28,410 bases of DNA from Bacteroides sp. (GCA_014801595.1 JAAVDV010000043.1:1-28410), one strand, 5' to 3'. Counted from the first letter of the stretch, positions 16,589 to 24,805 are shown. Notes: generated by a model from the letters alone, not told the origin. Translations and numbers: made by a program.

Positions 16589-16795
16589 ATGAGAGATAAT
16601 GTACTATGGCGCAAGCAAAGCCGAATAATAATGCTCTTGGCGGATACTCTGAAAATATCGCCTGAGCGTGCTCTTGACCTTTATTACAGCACTAAAGTAT
16701 ATGAGCAGGTGACAGACCCGAAATATGGTCTGCAACTGATGAGCGACGATTATATTCTCGAAGAATTAATAGAGGAGCTAAGAGAGCCGCAATGA
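16589..16795 (+). CDS. Second DUF3791-type small protein
   Basis: 68 aa. It contains RIIMLLADTLKISPERALDLY, then YYSTKVYEQVTDPKYGLQLMSDDYILEELIEEL; the 'ALDLYYxSxxYxxLxDxxxGLxxxSxxYIxxEL' pattern is typical of the second partner in DUF3791-DUF3791-DUF3990 clusters. It is 13 nt downstream of the first small gene and surely co-transcribed. Directly after it comes the second hairpin repeat, so the third, toxin-like gene expected in complete clusters is absent. Either it was lost, or the pair works alone or with a partner elsewhere. Confidence 0.65.
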   Translation: MRDNVLWRKQSRIIMLLADTLKISPERALDLYYSTKVYEQVTDPKYGLQLMSDDYILEELIEELREPQ

Positions 16796-16808
16796 CAAGA
16801 TAAAATTC

Positions 16809-16833
16809 AACTCGTGAGTGGGACTCACGGGTT
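16809..16833. repeat. Hairpin repeat, right copy
   Basis: The same 25-bp near-palindrome as at 16275-16299, differing only at two central bases (GG for AC). The unit from one hairpin to the next is 534 bp and contains exactly the two small genes. No T-run follows. Confidence 0.75.
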
Positions 16834-16937
16834 GGAATAGATGCTTACCATCTAATGCCGTCATTGCACATTACTGCCAGAAGGATGGACTTGGAAATCG
16901 CGTAGTTGCCAGTAATTTGCCAGTTGAATAAAAGATT

Positions 16938-16976
16938 AGCGAGATAACTATTGAATTTTCAATGAGTTATCTCGCT
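16938..16976. terminator. Bidirectional terminator beside tRNA-Leu
   Basis: An 18-bp stem, AGCGAGATAACT-ATTGAA (16938-16955) with TTCAAT-AGTTATCTCGCT (16958-16976, one bulged G at 16964), closed by two bases. On the minus strand it follows the tRNA and is followed by TAATCTTTTATT; on the plus strand it is followed by TTTAT. It separates the island from the tRNA. Confidence 0.75.
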
Positions 16977-16983
16977 TTATCTG

Positions 16984-17064
16984 TGCCCAGAACAGGACTC
17001 GAACCTGCACGCCTCTCAGCACTCGCACCTGAAACGAGCGCGTCTACCATTCCGCCACCTGGGC
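16984..17064 (-). tRNA. tRNA-Leu (anticodon CAG)
   Basis: Read on the minus strand: acceptor GCCCAGG pairs with TCTGGGC (one G-T), discriminator A. The anticodon stem CTCGT/GCGAG holds loop TTCAGGT, giving anticodon CAG (plus-strand 17029-17031), which reads CTG. A long variable arm (class II, as in leucine tRNAs) and T arm GCAGG-TTCGAGT-CCTGT complete it. CCA is not encoded. It marks the right edge of the low-GC island; tRNA genes are common integration sites, but no duplicate of its 3' end is found in this window. Confidence 0.93.
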
Positions 17065-17106
17065 ATCGGTGTCGCTAGGGGCTATGTATGGAGCCGTTTG
17101 CGGTTG

Positions 17107-17137
17107 CAAAGTTACGAAAGTTTTTTTATCTATGCAA
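17107..17137 (-). promoter_or_regulatory. tRNA-Leu promoter
   Basis: On the minus strand, TTG (17137-17135), a 20-nt spacer and TAACTTTG (17114-17107) match the Bacteroidales consensus. The predicted start is about 35 nt before the mature tRNA 5' end, leaving a short leader to be removed by RNase P. Confidence 0.75.
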
Positions 17138-17182
17138 GTTTTTTCGCGTTTTTTTATTTTTTCTCGCGCACGGGTGGGGTCG

Positions 17183-17216
17183 CACCCACCCTCCATTAAC
17201 ACCCACCCTCCGTTAA
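17183..17216. repeat. Two 17-bp tandem units
   Basis: CACCCACCCTCCATTAA (17183-17199) is followed at once by the same unit with G for A (17200-17216). A partly complementary CGGGTGGGG lies just to the left. It sits in the gene-free gap between tRNA-Leu and the rubredoxin gene. No role is evident; it may be a replication-slippage product. Confidence 0.7.
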
Positions 17217-17291
17217 TGAACTTTCGGGCGGAGATGCGTGTTTGAAGGAAAAGCAAATAATAGAAGTTAAATCTTTTAATACGTTTGAATT

Positions 17292-17468
17292 ATGAAGAAG
17301 TATCGTTGCGAAGTTTGTGATTGGATCTATGATCCGGCAGTAGGTGACCCTGATAACGGTATCGCTCCCGGCACAGCGTTCGAGGATATTCCCGATGATT
17401 GGGTATGCCCCGTGTGCGGCGTCGGTAAGGATGATTTCGTTGAGGAACCCGAAACCCCTGAAGTTTAA
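17292..17468 (+). CDS. Rubredoxin
   Basis: 58 aa, a standard rubredoxin length. MKKYRCEVCDWIYDPAVGDP is followed by DNGIAPGTAF, then DDWVCPVCGVGKDDF. The iron ligands are C6, C9, C39 and C42 in two CxxC pairs, and the aromatic core residues Y4, W11, Y13, F30 and W37 are kept. It is a cytosolic one-electron carrier; in anaerobic Bacteroidales it serves oxygen and peroxide detoxification partners such as rubrerythrin, none of which is next to it here. The tail EEPETPEV is acidic and slightly extended. It is a single-gene transcript closed by its own terminator. A TACGTTTG at 17280-17287 is too near the start codon to be a normal promoter. Confidence 0.95.
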   Translation: MKKYRCEVCDWIYDPAVGDPDNGIAPGTAFEDIPDDWVCPVCGVGKDDFVEEPETPEV

Positions 17469-17488
17469 AACTTACATATCCCCAATAT

Positions 17489-17519
17489 AAAAGGATGGCC
17501 CCGCGGGGTCATCCTTTTT
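17489..17519 (+). terminator. Rho-independent terminator of the rubredoxin gene
   Basis: AAAAGGATGG-CCCC pairs with GGGG-TCATCCTTTT around a tight CG-rich turn, followed by a T-run. The stem is 13-14 bp with one G-T pair. It starts 20 nt after the stop codon. Confidence 0.9.
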
Positions 17520-17623
17520 GTATAATTCAAAAATCGATTCGAAGCCTTAAGTAAGTTTCTCAAAAGCGAAATTCATAAGTTGACCCGCAGCCAAGCCGTT
17601 TCGGGGTCAGCCCAAAGCCAACC

Positions 17624-17644
17624 CCGTGGTCAAGCCGACCACGG
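17624..17644 (-). terminator. Hairpin after the minus-strand secreted-protein gene
   Basis: CCGTGGTC-AAGCC-GACCACGG, an 8-bp perfect stem, starts 15 nt past the end of the minus-strand gene. A second arm pair, TGACCC (17581-17586) with GGGTCA (17604-17609), lies further on. No T-run is seen on the minus strand, so it may act only as an mRNA 3' end structure. Confidence 0.5.
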
Positions 17645-17658
17645 CGCCGAAGAAGCCT

Positions 17659-20133
17659 TCAGAAACGCTTGAGAACGGTGACGCGGCCGTCGGGTTCCGT
17701 AAGACGTACGATATGGGGCTGTCCCACCTCGGGAGCCTCAATCGGACGACCCTGCAAATCAAACCAGGCCTTCTCCACATCATCACGCTCCAGCAACGCC
17801 ACTCCAGCGTCGGGACGGTAGCCGAAATCTATCCCCTCCAAGCCGGGAGTCTCCGTATAGGTCTTCTCCTGCCCCTCGGGGCATTTTCCCTTGCAATCAT
17901 CGGATATACCCGTGAATGCGGTGTCGGCAACCGAAGGGGGCACCTCGCCGGCAAAACTGATGAGCGCGAGCTTCGCGCATCCGGCGAACGCGTCATCACC
18001 GATTACCGACATCGACGCCGGCAACGACACGGCCTCAAGCGACGTGGCCTCGCGGAACGCTCCGCTATGGATGAAACGATAGCCCTCCGGTAGCGTCACA
18101 CTCTCTATCGACGTATTTCCGAGGAAGACCTCCTCCCCTACGCCACACACGACGTAGTCCGTATCGGCATAGCTGACGCTCGCCGGCAGACGAAGCAGAC
18201 CGCCACGTCCATGATAGCCGGCCACGCTGACCTCATCGCCGGCAGTCTCCCCGGCATCCAGCGTATCCATCACCACATAATCGTAATCCCCGACCGTAAA
18301 TTCCGACACAGCCGGAGTGGCCACCGTCACGGCGGCGATTACGGAGGGCTCGACCGTCACATCTTCATAAAGCGGCTGCACCTGGAAAGCATACACGCGG
18401 TCCATCTCCAGCCCCTCGTAGACCCAGGGTGAGCTGACCTCGCCATATTCCTTCCCGTCGACATAACCCATGAAACCGAGACATTCGGCAGCCCCCGCCT
18501 CGGGAAGCGTCCACTCGATCGTGGCCGTCATATTCTCCTCGTCGGCGGTAGCCTTGATGTCGGCGACGGAGGGATAATTAAGAATCACGATATCATCGAG
18601 GATAGCCGACGAGGGGGCATCATAGAAGCCGGTCGTGAAGCGCACATAGGCCGCCTCCTGACCCTCAGCTCCCGTGAGCGGGAAACGCGCCAGACGCCAT
18701 TCCCCCTTCTCGACTCCATCCGCGATACGCACGACGTTCCCCTCGCCGAAGGAATCAGCCTCGGCCGAAGCGACCACGGAGATCCAGACATCATTGTCGG
18801 GTATGGCGTAATAGCGGAAGGAGATCCAGGGATTCTCCATCCCCCGCATATCTATCTTATAAGAGGTGAGTGTATTGGTGGAGCCTGCAGCCGGAGAATT
18901 GTAGATATAATCCACGTAGAGCAGACCGCTCCCCTGCACGGGGTGCACCTGCACCACCGGACGATCGCCATATTCGGCCACGGTCGCCGTGTACCACTCG
19001 GCGCGATTATCGGATGCCCCGAGAAGCCATTCCTTGGTCAGGCCTCCGTCAAACGTCTCGCTGAAGGGAAGCGTATATGCCGGGCCAACGATGATGTCAT
19101 AGTCGGGAGAGCTATAGTTCGACCTCCCGACACCTCTCGAATTACCGGCCTCCACCTCATAACGCACGGCCACAGGAGACTCCACACCCTCGCCGTTGTC
19201 GGTGAACGTCGTCACCGCGATACGCGTGGCGATCAACTCGCGGTTATCGTTGCCGTAGCCGTAACAACGGTAAACGTTATACCACAACGCCCCGGGATCG
19301 ATCACGCCCCAGTTCTCCCCATGGTCGGGGGCCGTCCAGCTGACCACGACCCCGTCGGCCTGCTGCACGGCGCTGACCGGATAGGGGGCCGCCGGCACAT
19401 CCTCGCCGACATAGCACTGCCCGTTGGTATCGGCGAAACCATACTTCGTCAAGGCGCGCACGCGATAATAATTGCGCGTATCCTTCATCGGATCCGTATC
19501 GGTGAAAGTCTCCGTCGCTCCCGGCTCGGGATTCTCGACCGTGTGGAGCAGCACATACCTGTATGGCCAGTTGGAGGTATCGACAGCCCTGTAGAACTCC
19601 AGTTTCGTCATCGGTTCCTCCAGCGGGGCTCCGGAAGTCATCTTGCTCGGCACGACCACCGAAATCTCCACATCCGCCAATCCCGGCGTGAGCGTCAGCG
19701 CGTTCATGTCAAATCCGAAATCAAGTCCCGGAGTCATAGAGGCATACCCCGTATAGAAGGAATAGCCCGCCGCCGTAGCCTCCGCCGTGTAGGTATACTG
19801 TTCGTTGATTTCCCAAAGCGGCGACGCCAGATCGGTGAATGTGGCCGACGCTCCAGGTTCCAGTCCGCTGAAACTGCCGACCGGGATATTCGATTGTCCG
19901 AGACTATAGGCCGAACGATAGACCTTCACGTCGATCTTCAGGTCAGCCGGCAGGGGATTCTGAAAAATATCCGTCAGCGGCGCGCTGACCGTTCCCCTTA
20001 CCTCCCCCTTCTCACCCGTCAGCTCAAACGACATCGCGAGCTGCGGCTGACCGGGTGTGGCGGCCACGACAGCCGCCGGAGCCGCCGCGGCCAGAACGAC
20101 CGCGCCGAGACTCTGTTTCACATAATGTAGCAT
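17659..20133 (-). CDS. Secreted FN3 / adhesin-like / BspA-LRR protein
   Basis: 824 aa. A Sec signal peptide (MLHYVKQSLGAVVLAAAAPA, cleavage about residue 25) is followed by a beta-rich N-terminal part, two fibronectin type III domains (about 150-245 and 250-345), a MAM/cleaved-adhesin-like beta-sandwich (about 360-520, FSETFDGG ... WISFRYY ... AILDDIVI), another FN3 (about 522-608), and BspA-type leucine-rich repeats (about 610-745; IESVTLPEGYRFIHSGAF and LEAVSLPASMSVIGDDAF). The tail (about 785-824, AWFDLQGRPIEAPEVGQPHI ... LKRF) resembles T9SS type A sorting tails. It is probably a surface or secreted protein binding host or dietary ligands. It is divergent from the gene at 20388, whose FN3 segment (NDLKATVSEDNMSMTLTW) matches DIKATADEENMTATIEW here, so the two are related. 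The composition is GC-rich, as in core genes. The ligand is unknown. Confidence 0.8.
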   Translation of the reverse strand: MLHYVKQSLGAVVLAAAAPAAVVAATPGQPQLAMSFELTGEKGEVRGTVSAPLTDIFQNPLPADLKIDVKVYRSAYSLGQSNIPVGSFSGLEPGASATFTDLASPLWEINEQYTYTAEATAAGYSFYTGYASMTPGLDFGFDMNALTLTPGLADVEISVVVPSKMTSGAPLEEPMTKLEFYRAVDTSNWPYRYVLLHTVENPEPGATETFTDTDPMKDTRNYYRVRALTKYGFADTNGQCYVGEDVPAAPYPVSAVQQADGVVVSWTAPDHGENWGVIDPGALWYNVYRCYGYGNDNRELIATRIAVTTFTDNGEGVESPVAVRYEVEAGNSRGVGRSNYSSPDYDIIVGPAYTLPFSETFDGGLTKEWLLGASDNRAEWYTATVAEYGDRPVVQVHPVQGSGLLYVDYIYNSPAAGSTNTLTSYKIDMRGMENPWISFRYYAIPDNDVWISVVASAEADSFGEGNVVRIADGVEKGEWRLARFPLTGAEGQEAAYVRFTTGFYDAPSSAILDDIVILNYPSVADIKATADEENMTATIEWTLPEAGAAECLGFMGYVDGKEYGEVSSPWVYEGLEMDRVYAFQVQPLYEDVTVEPSVIAAVTVATPAVSEFTVGDYDYVVMDTLDAGETAGDEVSVAGYHGRGGLLRLPASVSYADTDYVVCGVGEEVFLGNTSIESVTLPEGYRFIHSGAFREATSLEAVSLPASMSVIGDDAFAGCAKLALISFAGEVPPSVADTAFTGISDDCKGKCPEGQEKTYTETPGLEGIDFGYRPDAGVALLERDDVEKAWFDLQGRPIEAPEVGQPHIVRLTEPDGRVTVLKRF

Positions 20134-20258
20134 ATATATAGCATAAAATTTAGACCGTCAAAGCCACTCCGGGAAGCCATTTCCTCTTCTCTCAGGAGAA
20201 ACCCAGGCCTCTCTTCGGAGAAATTTAATCAACTTCAATAAGTGGTCTTTTCATACTA

Positions 20259-20266
20259 CAAAATTA
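20259..20266 (-). promoter_or_regulatory. -7 element of the minus-strand gene
   Basis: TAATTTTG on the minus strand, about 125 nt before the start codon at 20133. No good -33 partner is visible. The leader in between contains the CTCTT/AAGAG-rich stretch near 20185-20220. Confidence 0.5.
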
Positions 20267-20298
20267 GCATATTTTTTCAAACTTGCAGATTTTTTCAC

Positions 20299-20306
20299 TA
20301 TCTTTG
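20299..20306 (+). promoter_or_regulatory. -7 element of the plus-strand gene
   Basis: TATCTTTG, 81 nt before the start codon at 20388. A TTG at 20283-20285 is too close to be the -33 box. The two -7 elements are about 33 nt apart on opposite strands, so polymerases for the two divergent genes would compete and the genes may be regulated together. Confidence 0.5.
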
Positions 20307-20387
20307 AGAATCGAAAGGGTATCATTATAGCAGGATTTACACTATATTATGTCCGTCGATAACATTTTATAAGATTAAACATAAAGC

Positions 20388-23300
20388 ATGAAACAGATCT
20401 CCACACTTGCTCTCGCCGCGCTGGCGGCAGCCTCAGCGGCAGCCGCCGCTCCGGCTCCCCCGGCGATGAAAGTCGCCCTCCCGGCGGGATTCGAGACATT
20501 CTTCCCCGCGACGCCGGCCTCCGCGCGTCCCGCAACGCTCCTCCCTGCAGACGGCAACGCTCTCACCGCCCCCATGCCGCGTCTCGGCGCCGGCCGCGAC
20601 GCAATGCGCCGCTCCCCCCGCGCCGATGGCGTAAGCATGTACGGCTATCTCAACGACACCAACGTCGAAGGCCTCGAACGCGCCATGTACAGCCTTGACC
20701 TTAAGGGTGGCGCCGAATTCCTCTGGCAGGACTACCTCACCGACTGGGGCTGGAGCATCTACACCGGATGGAAGCGCGACGACTCCTTCTGGGGTCTGGC
20801 CGGAGTGAAACTCGACGGCCACTTCATGGGCTATGCCCTCGTGGAATTCGACCTCTCCGACGGCACGATGAAACAGATCGACTACATCGACCTTGAGGAG
20901 GAGGGGAAGCAGGCCCTCTTCGTTTCATCAGCCTACCGCACATATGACGACAAAGTCTACGGCTACTCCTATGATGAGGAGGGCGACAACCTCGCCTTCT
21001 CCGTCGCTCCCGCCGACGACTTCCACAGCGTGACCACAATCCGCACCGTCTCACTTGAGGAGACCTGCGCCTCGATGGCCTACGACTCGCTGACCGACAC
21101 CATGTATGGCGTCACCACCGAAGGCTCCCTCGTCAAGATCGACCGCGAGGGTAACCAGACTCCACTCTACAACGTCACCAAAGGCATCTCGGGCATCAAT
21201 CCCGGCGTGGCCACAGGCATGGCATGGGACCCCTCGCGCGATGCCCTGGTCTACGACGCTTACTTCTACGACAAAACCACCGGAATGGTGGAACTCGATC
21301 CCAACGCCACCAACCCCATCCTTCTCTACGCCGACCCGGGGGCAGAGATCTACTCCGTCCTCTTCTCCGGCCAGCCCAACGCCGAGGCTCTCTCCCCCGC
21401 CCGGGCCACATTCAAGAGCAATCAGTTCGCCGACGACTCCCTGAGCGGATCCCTCATCTGGACCCTCCCCACCACCTGCACCGACGGCTCACCCCTCTCG
21501 GGCTCTCTCAGCTACGATTACTATGTCGACGGTGATAAGGCAGGGTCAGGCTCAGGTGCCACCGGCTCCGACGTCACCCTCTCCTACAGCGACCTCTCCA
21601 ACGGACAGCACACCTTCTCCCTCGTCTGCGCCAACGCCGGCTCCCCCAACCGCGGCGAGCCGGCAGTCTACCGCCGCTGGATCGGTCCCGACGCACCTCT
21701 CGCTCCGGCCAACGTGCGCCTGACCGAGAACCTCATCAGCTGGGATGTCCCCGCAGGCTCCGTGCATGACGGCTACGTCGACTACTCCGCCCTCACCTAC
21801 ACCGTCTACCTCAACGGCGGCCGCATCGGCGAGACTCAGCAGACCACCCTCTCCTACACCCTCCCCGAGGGTGAACCCTTCACGAGCTACACCGCCGAGG
21901 TGCGCGCCACCTACAAGGGCTGGACTTCCGCCAACGGCGTGTCGAACTACATCCAGTACGGCCAACCCCTCACGATGCCCGTCCACTTCCGTCCCCTTGA
22001 GAAGGAACTTGAGATGATGACCCTCATCAACGTCGACGGCCACGTCTACGACGACGGCACCGAGGACACCTGGCGCTTCACCACCGAGATGGGCTTCCCC
22101 GCCTTCGCCTCCGGCTACAACGGCGACGACTGGCTCATCCTCCCACCCATGAGCCTCGACAACACCGAGAAAGCCTACCGCTTCGAGATGGAGATCGGCC
22201 TGGTACACGACGTCGACACCTCCGGCACATATGAGGTCTGCATAGGCACCGAACCTACCGCCGAGGCTATGACCCGCGTCATCATCCCCGAATCCCGGTG
22301 CCTCCATATGCTCGGCGACATCATTGAGGAATTCTTCGCCGTGCCGGAAGCCGGCGTCTACTACATCGGTATCCACACGAAGACCAACCAGGTATCCTTC
22401 CACGTCTCCGATATCGACGTCAGCCTCTCCAATCGCTCGGCCGATGTCCCCGTCGGCGTCAACGAGCTGCAGGCCATCCCGGGTGCCGACGGAGCCTTGA
22501 CAGCCGCCGTCAGCTTCAACATGCCATCCGTCACAGCCGCAGGCAGTCCCCTTCCCGCCGACCGCCAGCTGACGGCCACCGTCAGCAGCTACTCCACCGA
22601 CCTCGGCTACAATCCGCAGCGCGAGCTCGTGGCCACAGAGACCATCTCCGGTCTCCCCGGCTCGCAGCAGCAGCTTGAGATCGCGACCGCCCAGAACTAC
22701 AACGCCATCGTCGTCACCATCACATCCGACGGACTCACCGGCAAGGGTGAGGAGACGATCGTCTACACCGGCGTCGTGCGCCCCTACACCGTCAACGACC
22801 TCAAGGCCACCGTCAGCGAAGACAACATGTCGATGACGCTCACCTGGACTCCCCCCACCGAGGGTGAGGAGGAGGGCCCCATCGGCGACACCTTCCTCTA
22901 CGTCATCTACGACTACATCTCCTCCGCATGGGAATACCTCGACGAAGCCGGATGGGATGTCTGCGAATACACCTTCAATGTGCCCGACAATTATCCTCTG
23001 GGCTACATGCGCCTCGGCGTAATGGCCTACAACGCCGCCGGACTCAGCTACCACGTCATCGGCCAGGCGGCCGCCCTCGGCCATCCCGTCGAGATACCCT
23101 GGACCAATGACCTCGACAACGACGTCACCTACGACAACGCCGTCATCGTCAGCCCGACCGAGCAATACTCCGACGTCTACTGGATGCCCGGCGACCCCGG
23201 CCAACTCATCTCCCCCATCTTCAACCTCGACTCCGGATTCGCCTTCATCGGCTACACCTCAGAGACCACCGACCGCAAGTCGCGCATCTCCCTGCCGAAG

Positions 23301-23795
23301 GTATCCACAGCCGGAATGAACGATGTCGTCCTGAGCTTCGACTACTGGGGCGGACGCTACGCCGCTCCCATGCGCCTGATGGCCCAGACCTACGAGATGG
23401 AGGAGCCCATCCTCATCGCCGAACTCCCGGAAGATGTCGCCGGCTGGACCACATATCAGCTCCGCCTCCCCGACCGCTTCCAGGACCAGGGTTGGGTCGC
23501 TCTCTTCGTAGATGCCGACTTCCCCGATGACCAGCACTTCGCCATGTTCTCCGGCTATTCCTTCTCATCCGTCAGCGGAGTCAAGGAGACGTCGGCCTTC
23601 GGTCCCGCCGTCAGCGGTGGCAAGGGAATGCTGACCGTCGCCGGCATGACAGGCGAGAGCCTCACCGTCACCGATCTCCAGGGCCGTGTCGTGCTCAAAC
23701 GCGCAGCCCTCGAGGGCCACAACTCATTCCCCCTCCCCGCCGGAGTCTATATCGTCAAGGCCGGCGAGACGACGACGAAAGCCATCATCCGCTAA
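20388..23795 (+). CDS. Large secreted FN3 / adhesin-like protein with T9SS-like tail
   Basis: 1135 aa. Signal peptide MKQISTLALAALAAASAAAA, then a low-complexity Pro/Ala region. About 80-335 is a beta-propeller-like part with short WD-like strands (YALVEFDLSDGTMKQIDYID, MYGVTTEGSLVKIDREGN). FN3-like domains lie at about 340-430 and 437-525. About 535-690 is a jelly-roll-like segment (RFTTEMGFPAF ... YYIGIHT). More FN3 follows at about 690-890, including NDLKATVSEDNMSMTLTW. About 900-1060 is a cleaved-adhesin/MAM-like domain (ISPIFNLDSGFAFIGY ... VVLSFDYWGG). The end (about 1075-1135: LTVTDLQGRVVLKRA, LPAGVYIVKAGETTTKAIIR) is a good type A sorting tail for the type IX secretion system. It is probably attached to the outer membrane or released. 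It is a relative of the divergent gene at 17659. Substrate unknown. Confidence 0.85.
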   Translation: MKQISTLALAALAAASAAAAAPAPPAMKVALPAGFETFFPATPASARPATLLPADGNALTAPMPRLGAGRDAMRRSPRADGVSMYGYLNDTNVEGLERAMYSLDLKGGAEFLWQDYLTDWGWSIYTGWKRDDSFWGLAGVKLDGHFMGYALVEFDLSDGTMKQIDYIDLEEEGKQALFVSSAYRTYDDKVYGYSYDEEGDNLAFSVAPADDFHSVTTIRTVSLEETCASMAYDSLTDTMYGVTTEGSLVKIDREGNQTPLYNVTKGISGINPGVATGMAWDPSRDALVYDAYFYDKTTGMVELDPNATNPILLYADPGAEIYSVLFSGQPNAEALSPARATFKSNQFADDSLSGSLIWTLPTTCTDGSPLSGSLSYDYYVDGDKAGSGSGATGSDVTLSYSDLSNGQHTFSLVCANAGSPNRGEPAVYRRWIGPDAPLAPANVRLTENLISWDVPAGSVHDGYVDYSALTYTVYLNGGRIGETQQTTLSYTLPEGEPFTSYTAEVRATYKGWTSANGVSNYIQYGQPLTMPVHFRPLEKELEMMTLINVDGHVYDDGTEDTWRFTTEMGFPAFASGYNGDDWLILPPMSLDNTEKAYRFEMEIGLVHDVDTSGTYEVCIGTEPTAEAMTRVIIPESRCLHMLGDIIEEFFAVPEAGVYYIGIHTKTNQVSFHVSDIDVSLSNRSADVPVGVNELQAIPGADGALTAAVSFNMPSVTAAGSPLPADRQLTATVSSYSTDLGYNPQRELVATETISGLPGSQQQLEIATAQNYNAIVVTITSDGLTGKGEETIVYTGVVRPYTVNDLKATVSEDNMSMTLTWTPPTEGEEEGPIGDTFLYVIYDYISSAWEYLDEAGWDVCEYTFNVPDNYPLGYMRLGVMAYNAAGLSYHVIGQAAALGHPVEIPWTNDLDNDVTYDNAVIVSPTEQYSDVYWMPGDPGQLISPIFNLDSGFAFIGYTSETTDRKSRISLPKVSTAGMNDVVLSFDYWGGRYAAPMRLMAQTYEMEEPILIAELPEDVAGWTTYQLRLPDRFQDQGWVALFVDADFPDDQHFAMFSGYSFSSVSGVKETSAFGPAVSGGKGMLTVAGMTGESLTVTDLQGRVVLKRAALEGHNSFPLPAGVYIVKAGETTTKAIIR

Positions 23796-23838
23796 TCCCC
23801 TCACCGAGGCCGGCCTCAGCCGGTCCTGAATATCCGAT

Positions 23839-23869
23839 ACGGCCCTTCCGATTCTTTCGGGAGGGCCGT
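23839..23869 (+). terminator. Strong hairpin after the T9SS-tail gene
   Basis: A 13-bp stem (ACGGCCCTTCCGA with TCGGGAGGGCCGT, one T-G pair) and 5-nt loop TTCTT, 44 nt past the stop. No T-run follows. Confidence 0.7.
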
Positions 23870-23955
23870 CGCTACATTCTGAGGAAATCGGGCATGGAGG
23901 GGTATTAATAAACGTTAAAATTTCCAAAATTTAATGCTAATAATCAAAAAAAGCC

Positions 23956-23963
23956 TAACTTTG
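23956..23963 (+). promoter_or_regulatory. -7 element of the fimbrial operon
   Basis: TAACTTTG within an AT-rich stretch that contrasts with its GC-rich surroundings. No clear TTTG lies 20 nt upstream. The predicted start leaves a leader of about 230 nt before the first gene, long enough to hold regulatory structure. Confidence 0.6.
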
Positions 23964-24076
23964 CAAAACATTCTGTAATCCGGTGTCCTATGTTCCGGCT
24001 TCATCTGCCCCCTGCCCATCGGCCCGGCCTACCGAATCAAACCTGGCGAATTAATACTCAAACCTATTCATTTAAC

Positions 24077-24106
24077 TGACTATTCCGCATAAACCACTGA
24101 TAGTCA
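24077..24106 (+). other. Stem-loop in the fimbrial operon leader
   Basis: TGACTAT (24077-24083) pairs with ATAGTCA (24100-24106) around a 16-nt loop, in the long untranslated leader. The rest of the gap 23964-24199 holds no gene. No known riboswitch class is recognised. Confidence 0.35.
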
Positions 24107-24199
24107 ACTCTATTCCAAGGAGCCTCGACCACACTCCGCCCCGACAAGACTATCCATCCTTGTGCAGAAAAAGTCATGCCCGTGCAGGGCCTGAGACAT

Positions 24200-24805
24200 A
24201 TGTATTATATACGTATTCTGATACTCTGTATCATCATTCCCTTCGCGCTTCACGGCTCAGCCCAGGAAGTCGCCGTCAAGACCAATCTGGCCTACGATGC
24301 CATGACCACCCCCAACCTCGGAGTCGAAGTCGGTCTCCCCGGGAGGTCAACCATCAACCTTGTCTATGGCCTCAACCCCTGGACCTTCGGCTCCAAGGAC
24401 GACGTGCGCCGCAAAGCCAAGCACTGGGTGCTCCAGCCGGAATACCGCTGGTGGCATTGCTCCAAATTCAACGGCAGCTTCATCGGCATCCACGCCCTCG
24501 GAGGCCAGCTCAACGCCGCCAATGTCAACCTCCCCGTCCCCGGATTCTTCTTCAAAGGTGAGAACATGCAGAAAGGTGTCAAGGACCACCGCTACCAGGC
24601 ATGGTATGCCGGAGCCGGCGTCACCTACGGCTATCAATGGATTCTCAACCGCCACTGGAACTTCGAGGCCGAAATCGGCGCCGGATACATCCACGCGTGG
24701 TACGACAAATTCGCCTGCGACGAATGCGGGGCAAAAATCAGCTCCGGCGGCTCCAACTATCTGGGTCTCACCAAACTCGGACTTTCCATCCTATATATCT
24801 TCTAA
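24200..24805 (+). CDS. DUF3575 protein, fimbria-associated
   Basis: 201 aa from the ATG at 24200 (MYYIRILILCIIIPFALHGSAQ), which begins directly with a signal peptide; the in-frame ATG at 24176 would put a charged stretch before it. The mature part starts VAVKTNLAYDAMTTPNLGVE, the DUF3575 signature, and continues as amphipathic beta strands (STINLVYGLNPW, YRWWHCSKFNGSFIGIHALG, ending LGLSILYIF with a C-terminal aromatic), as expected of a small outer-membrane beta-barrel. Family members are found at the head of type V pilus operons of Bacteroidales, followed by a DUF3868 protein and fimbrillins, exactly as here. It is likely needed for pilus assembly or anchoring; the exact role is unknown. 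A CDEC pair occurs near the C-terminus, at about residue 173. Confidence 0.8.
   Translation: MYYIRILILCIIIPFALHGSAQEVAVKTNLAYDAMTTPNLGVEVGLPGRSTINLVYGLNPWTFGSKDDVRRKAKHWVLQPEYRWWHCSKFNGSFIGIHALGGQLNAANVNLPVPGFFFKGENMQKGVKDHRYQAWYAGAGVTYGYQWILNRHWNFEAEIGAGYIHAWYDKFACDECGAKISSGGSNYLGLTKLGLSILYIF

Noticed and set aside
16871..16916. Possible hsdS fragment: a short frame reads LLPEGWTWKS
   Set aside because: Only about ten residues match a very common HsdS phrase, and an ATTACTG/CAGTAAT inverted pair (16870-16876, 16910-16916) surrounds it; chance is likely.
16984..17064. tRNA-Leu as attachment site of the island with a duplicate at the left end
   Set aside because: No copy of the tRNA 3' end or of the bases next to it was found near 270-900, and there is no integrase gene. 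Kept only as a composition-based border.
17044..17256. 70-codon open frame on the minus strand over the tRNA region
   Set aside because: It overlaps the tRNA gene and its promoter and is low complexity; not a protein gene.
18943..20130. 395-codon open frame on the plus strand
   Set aside because: Antisense to the minus-strand secreted protein; very His/Arg/Ile-rich and without recognisable domains.
21552..23204. 550-codon open frame on the minus strand
   Set aside because: It lies antisense to a clear secreted-protein gene, has a repetitive Gly/Val/Asp composition and no signal peptide or motif. GC-rich coding sequence gives long antisense frames.
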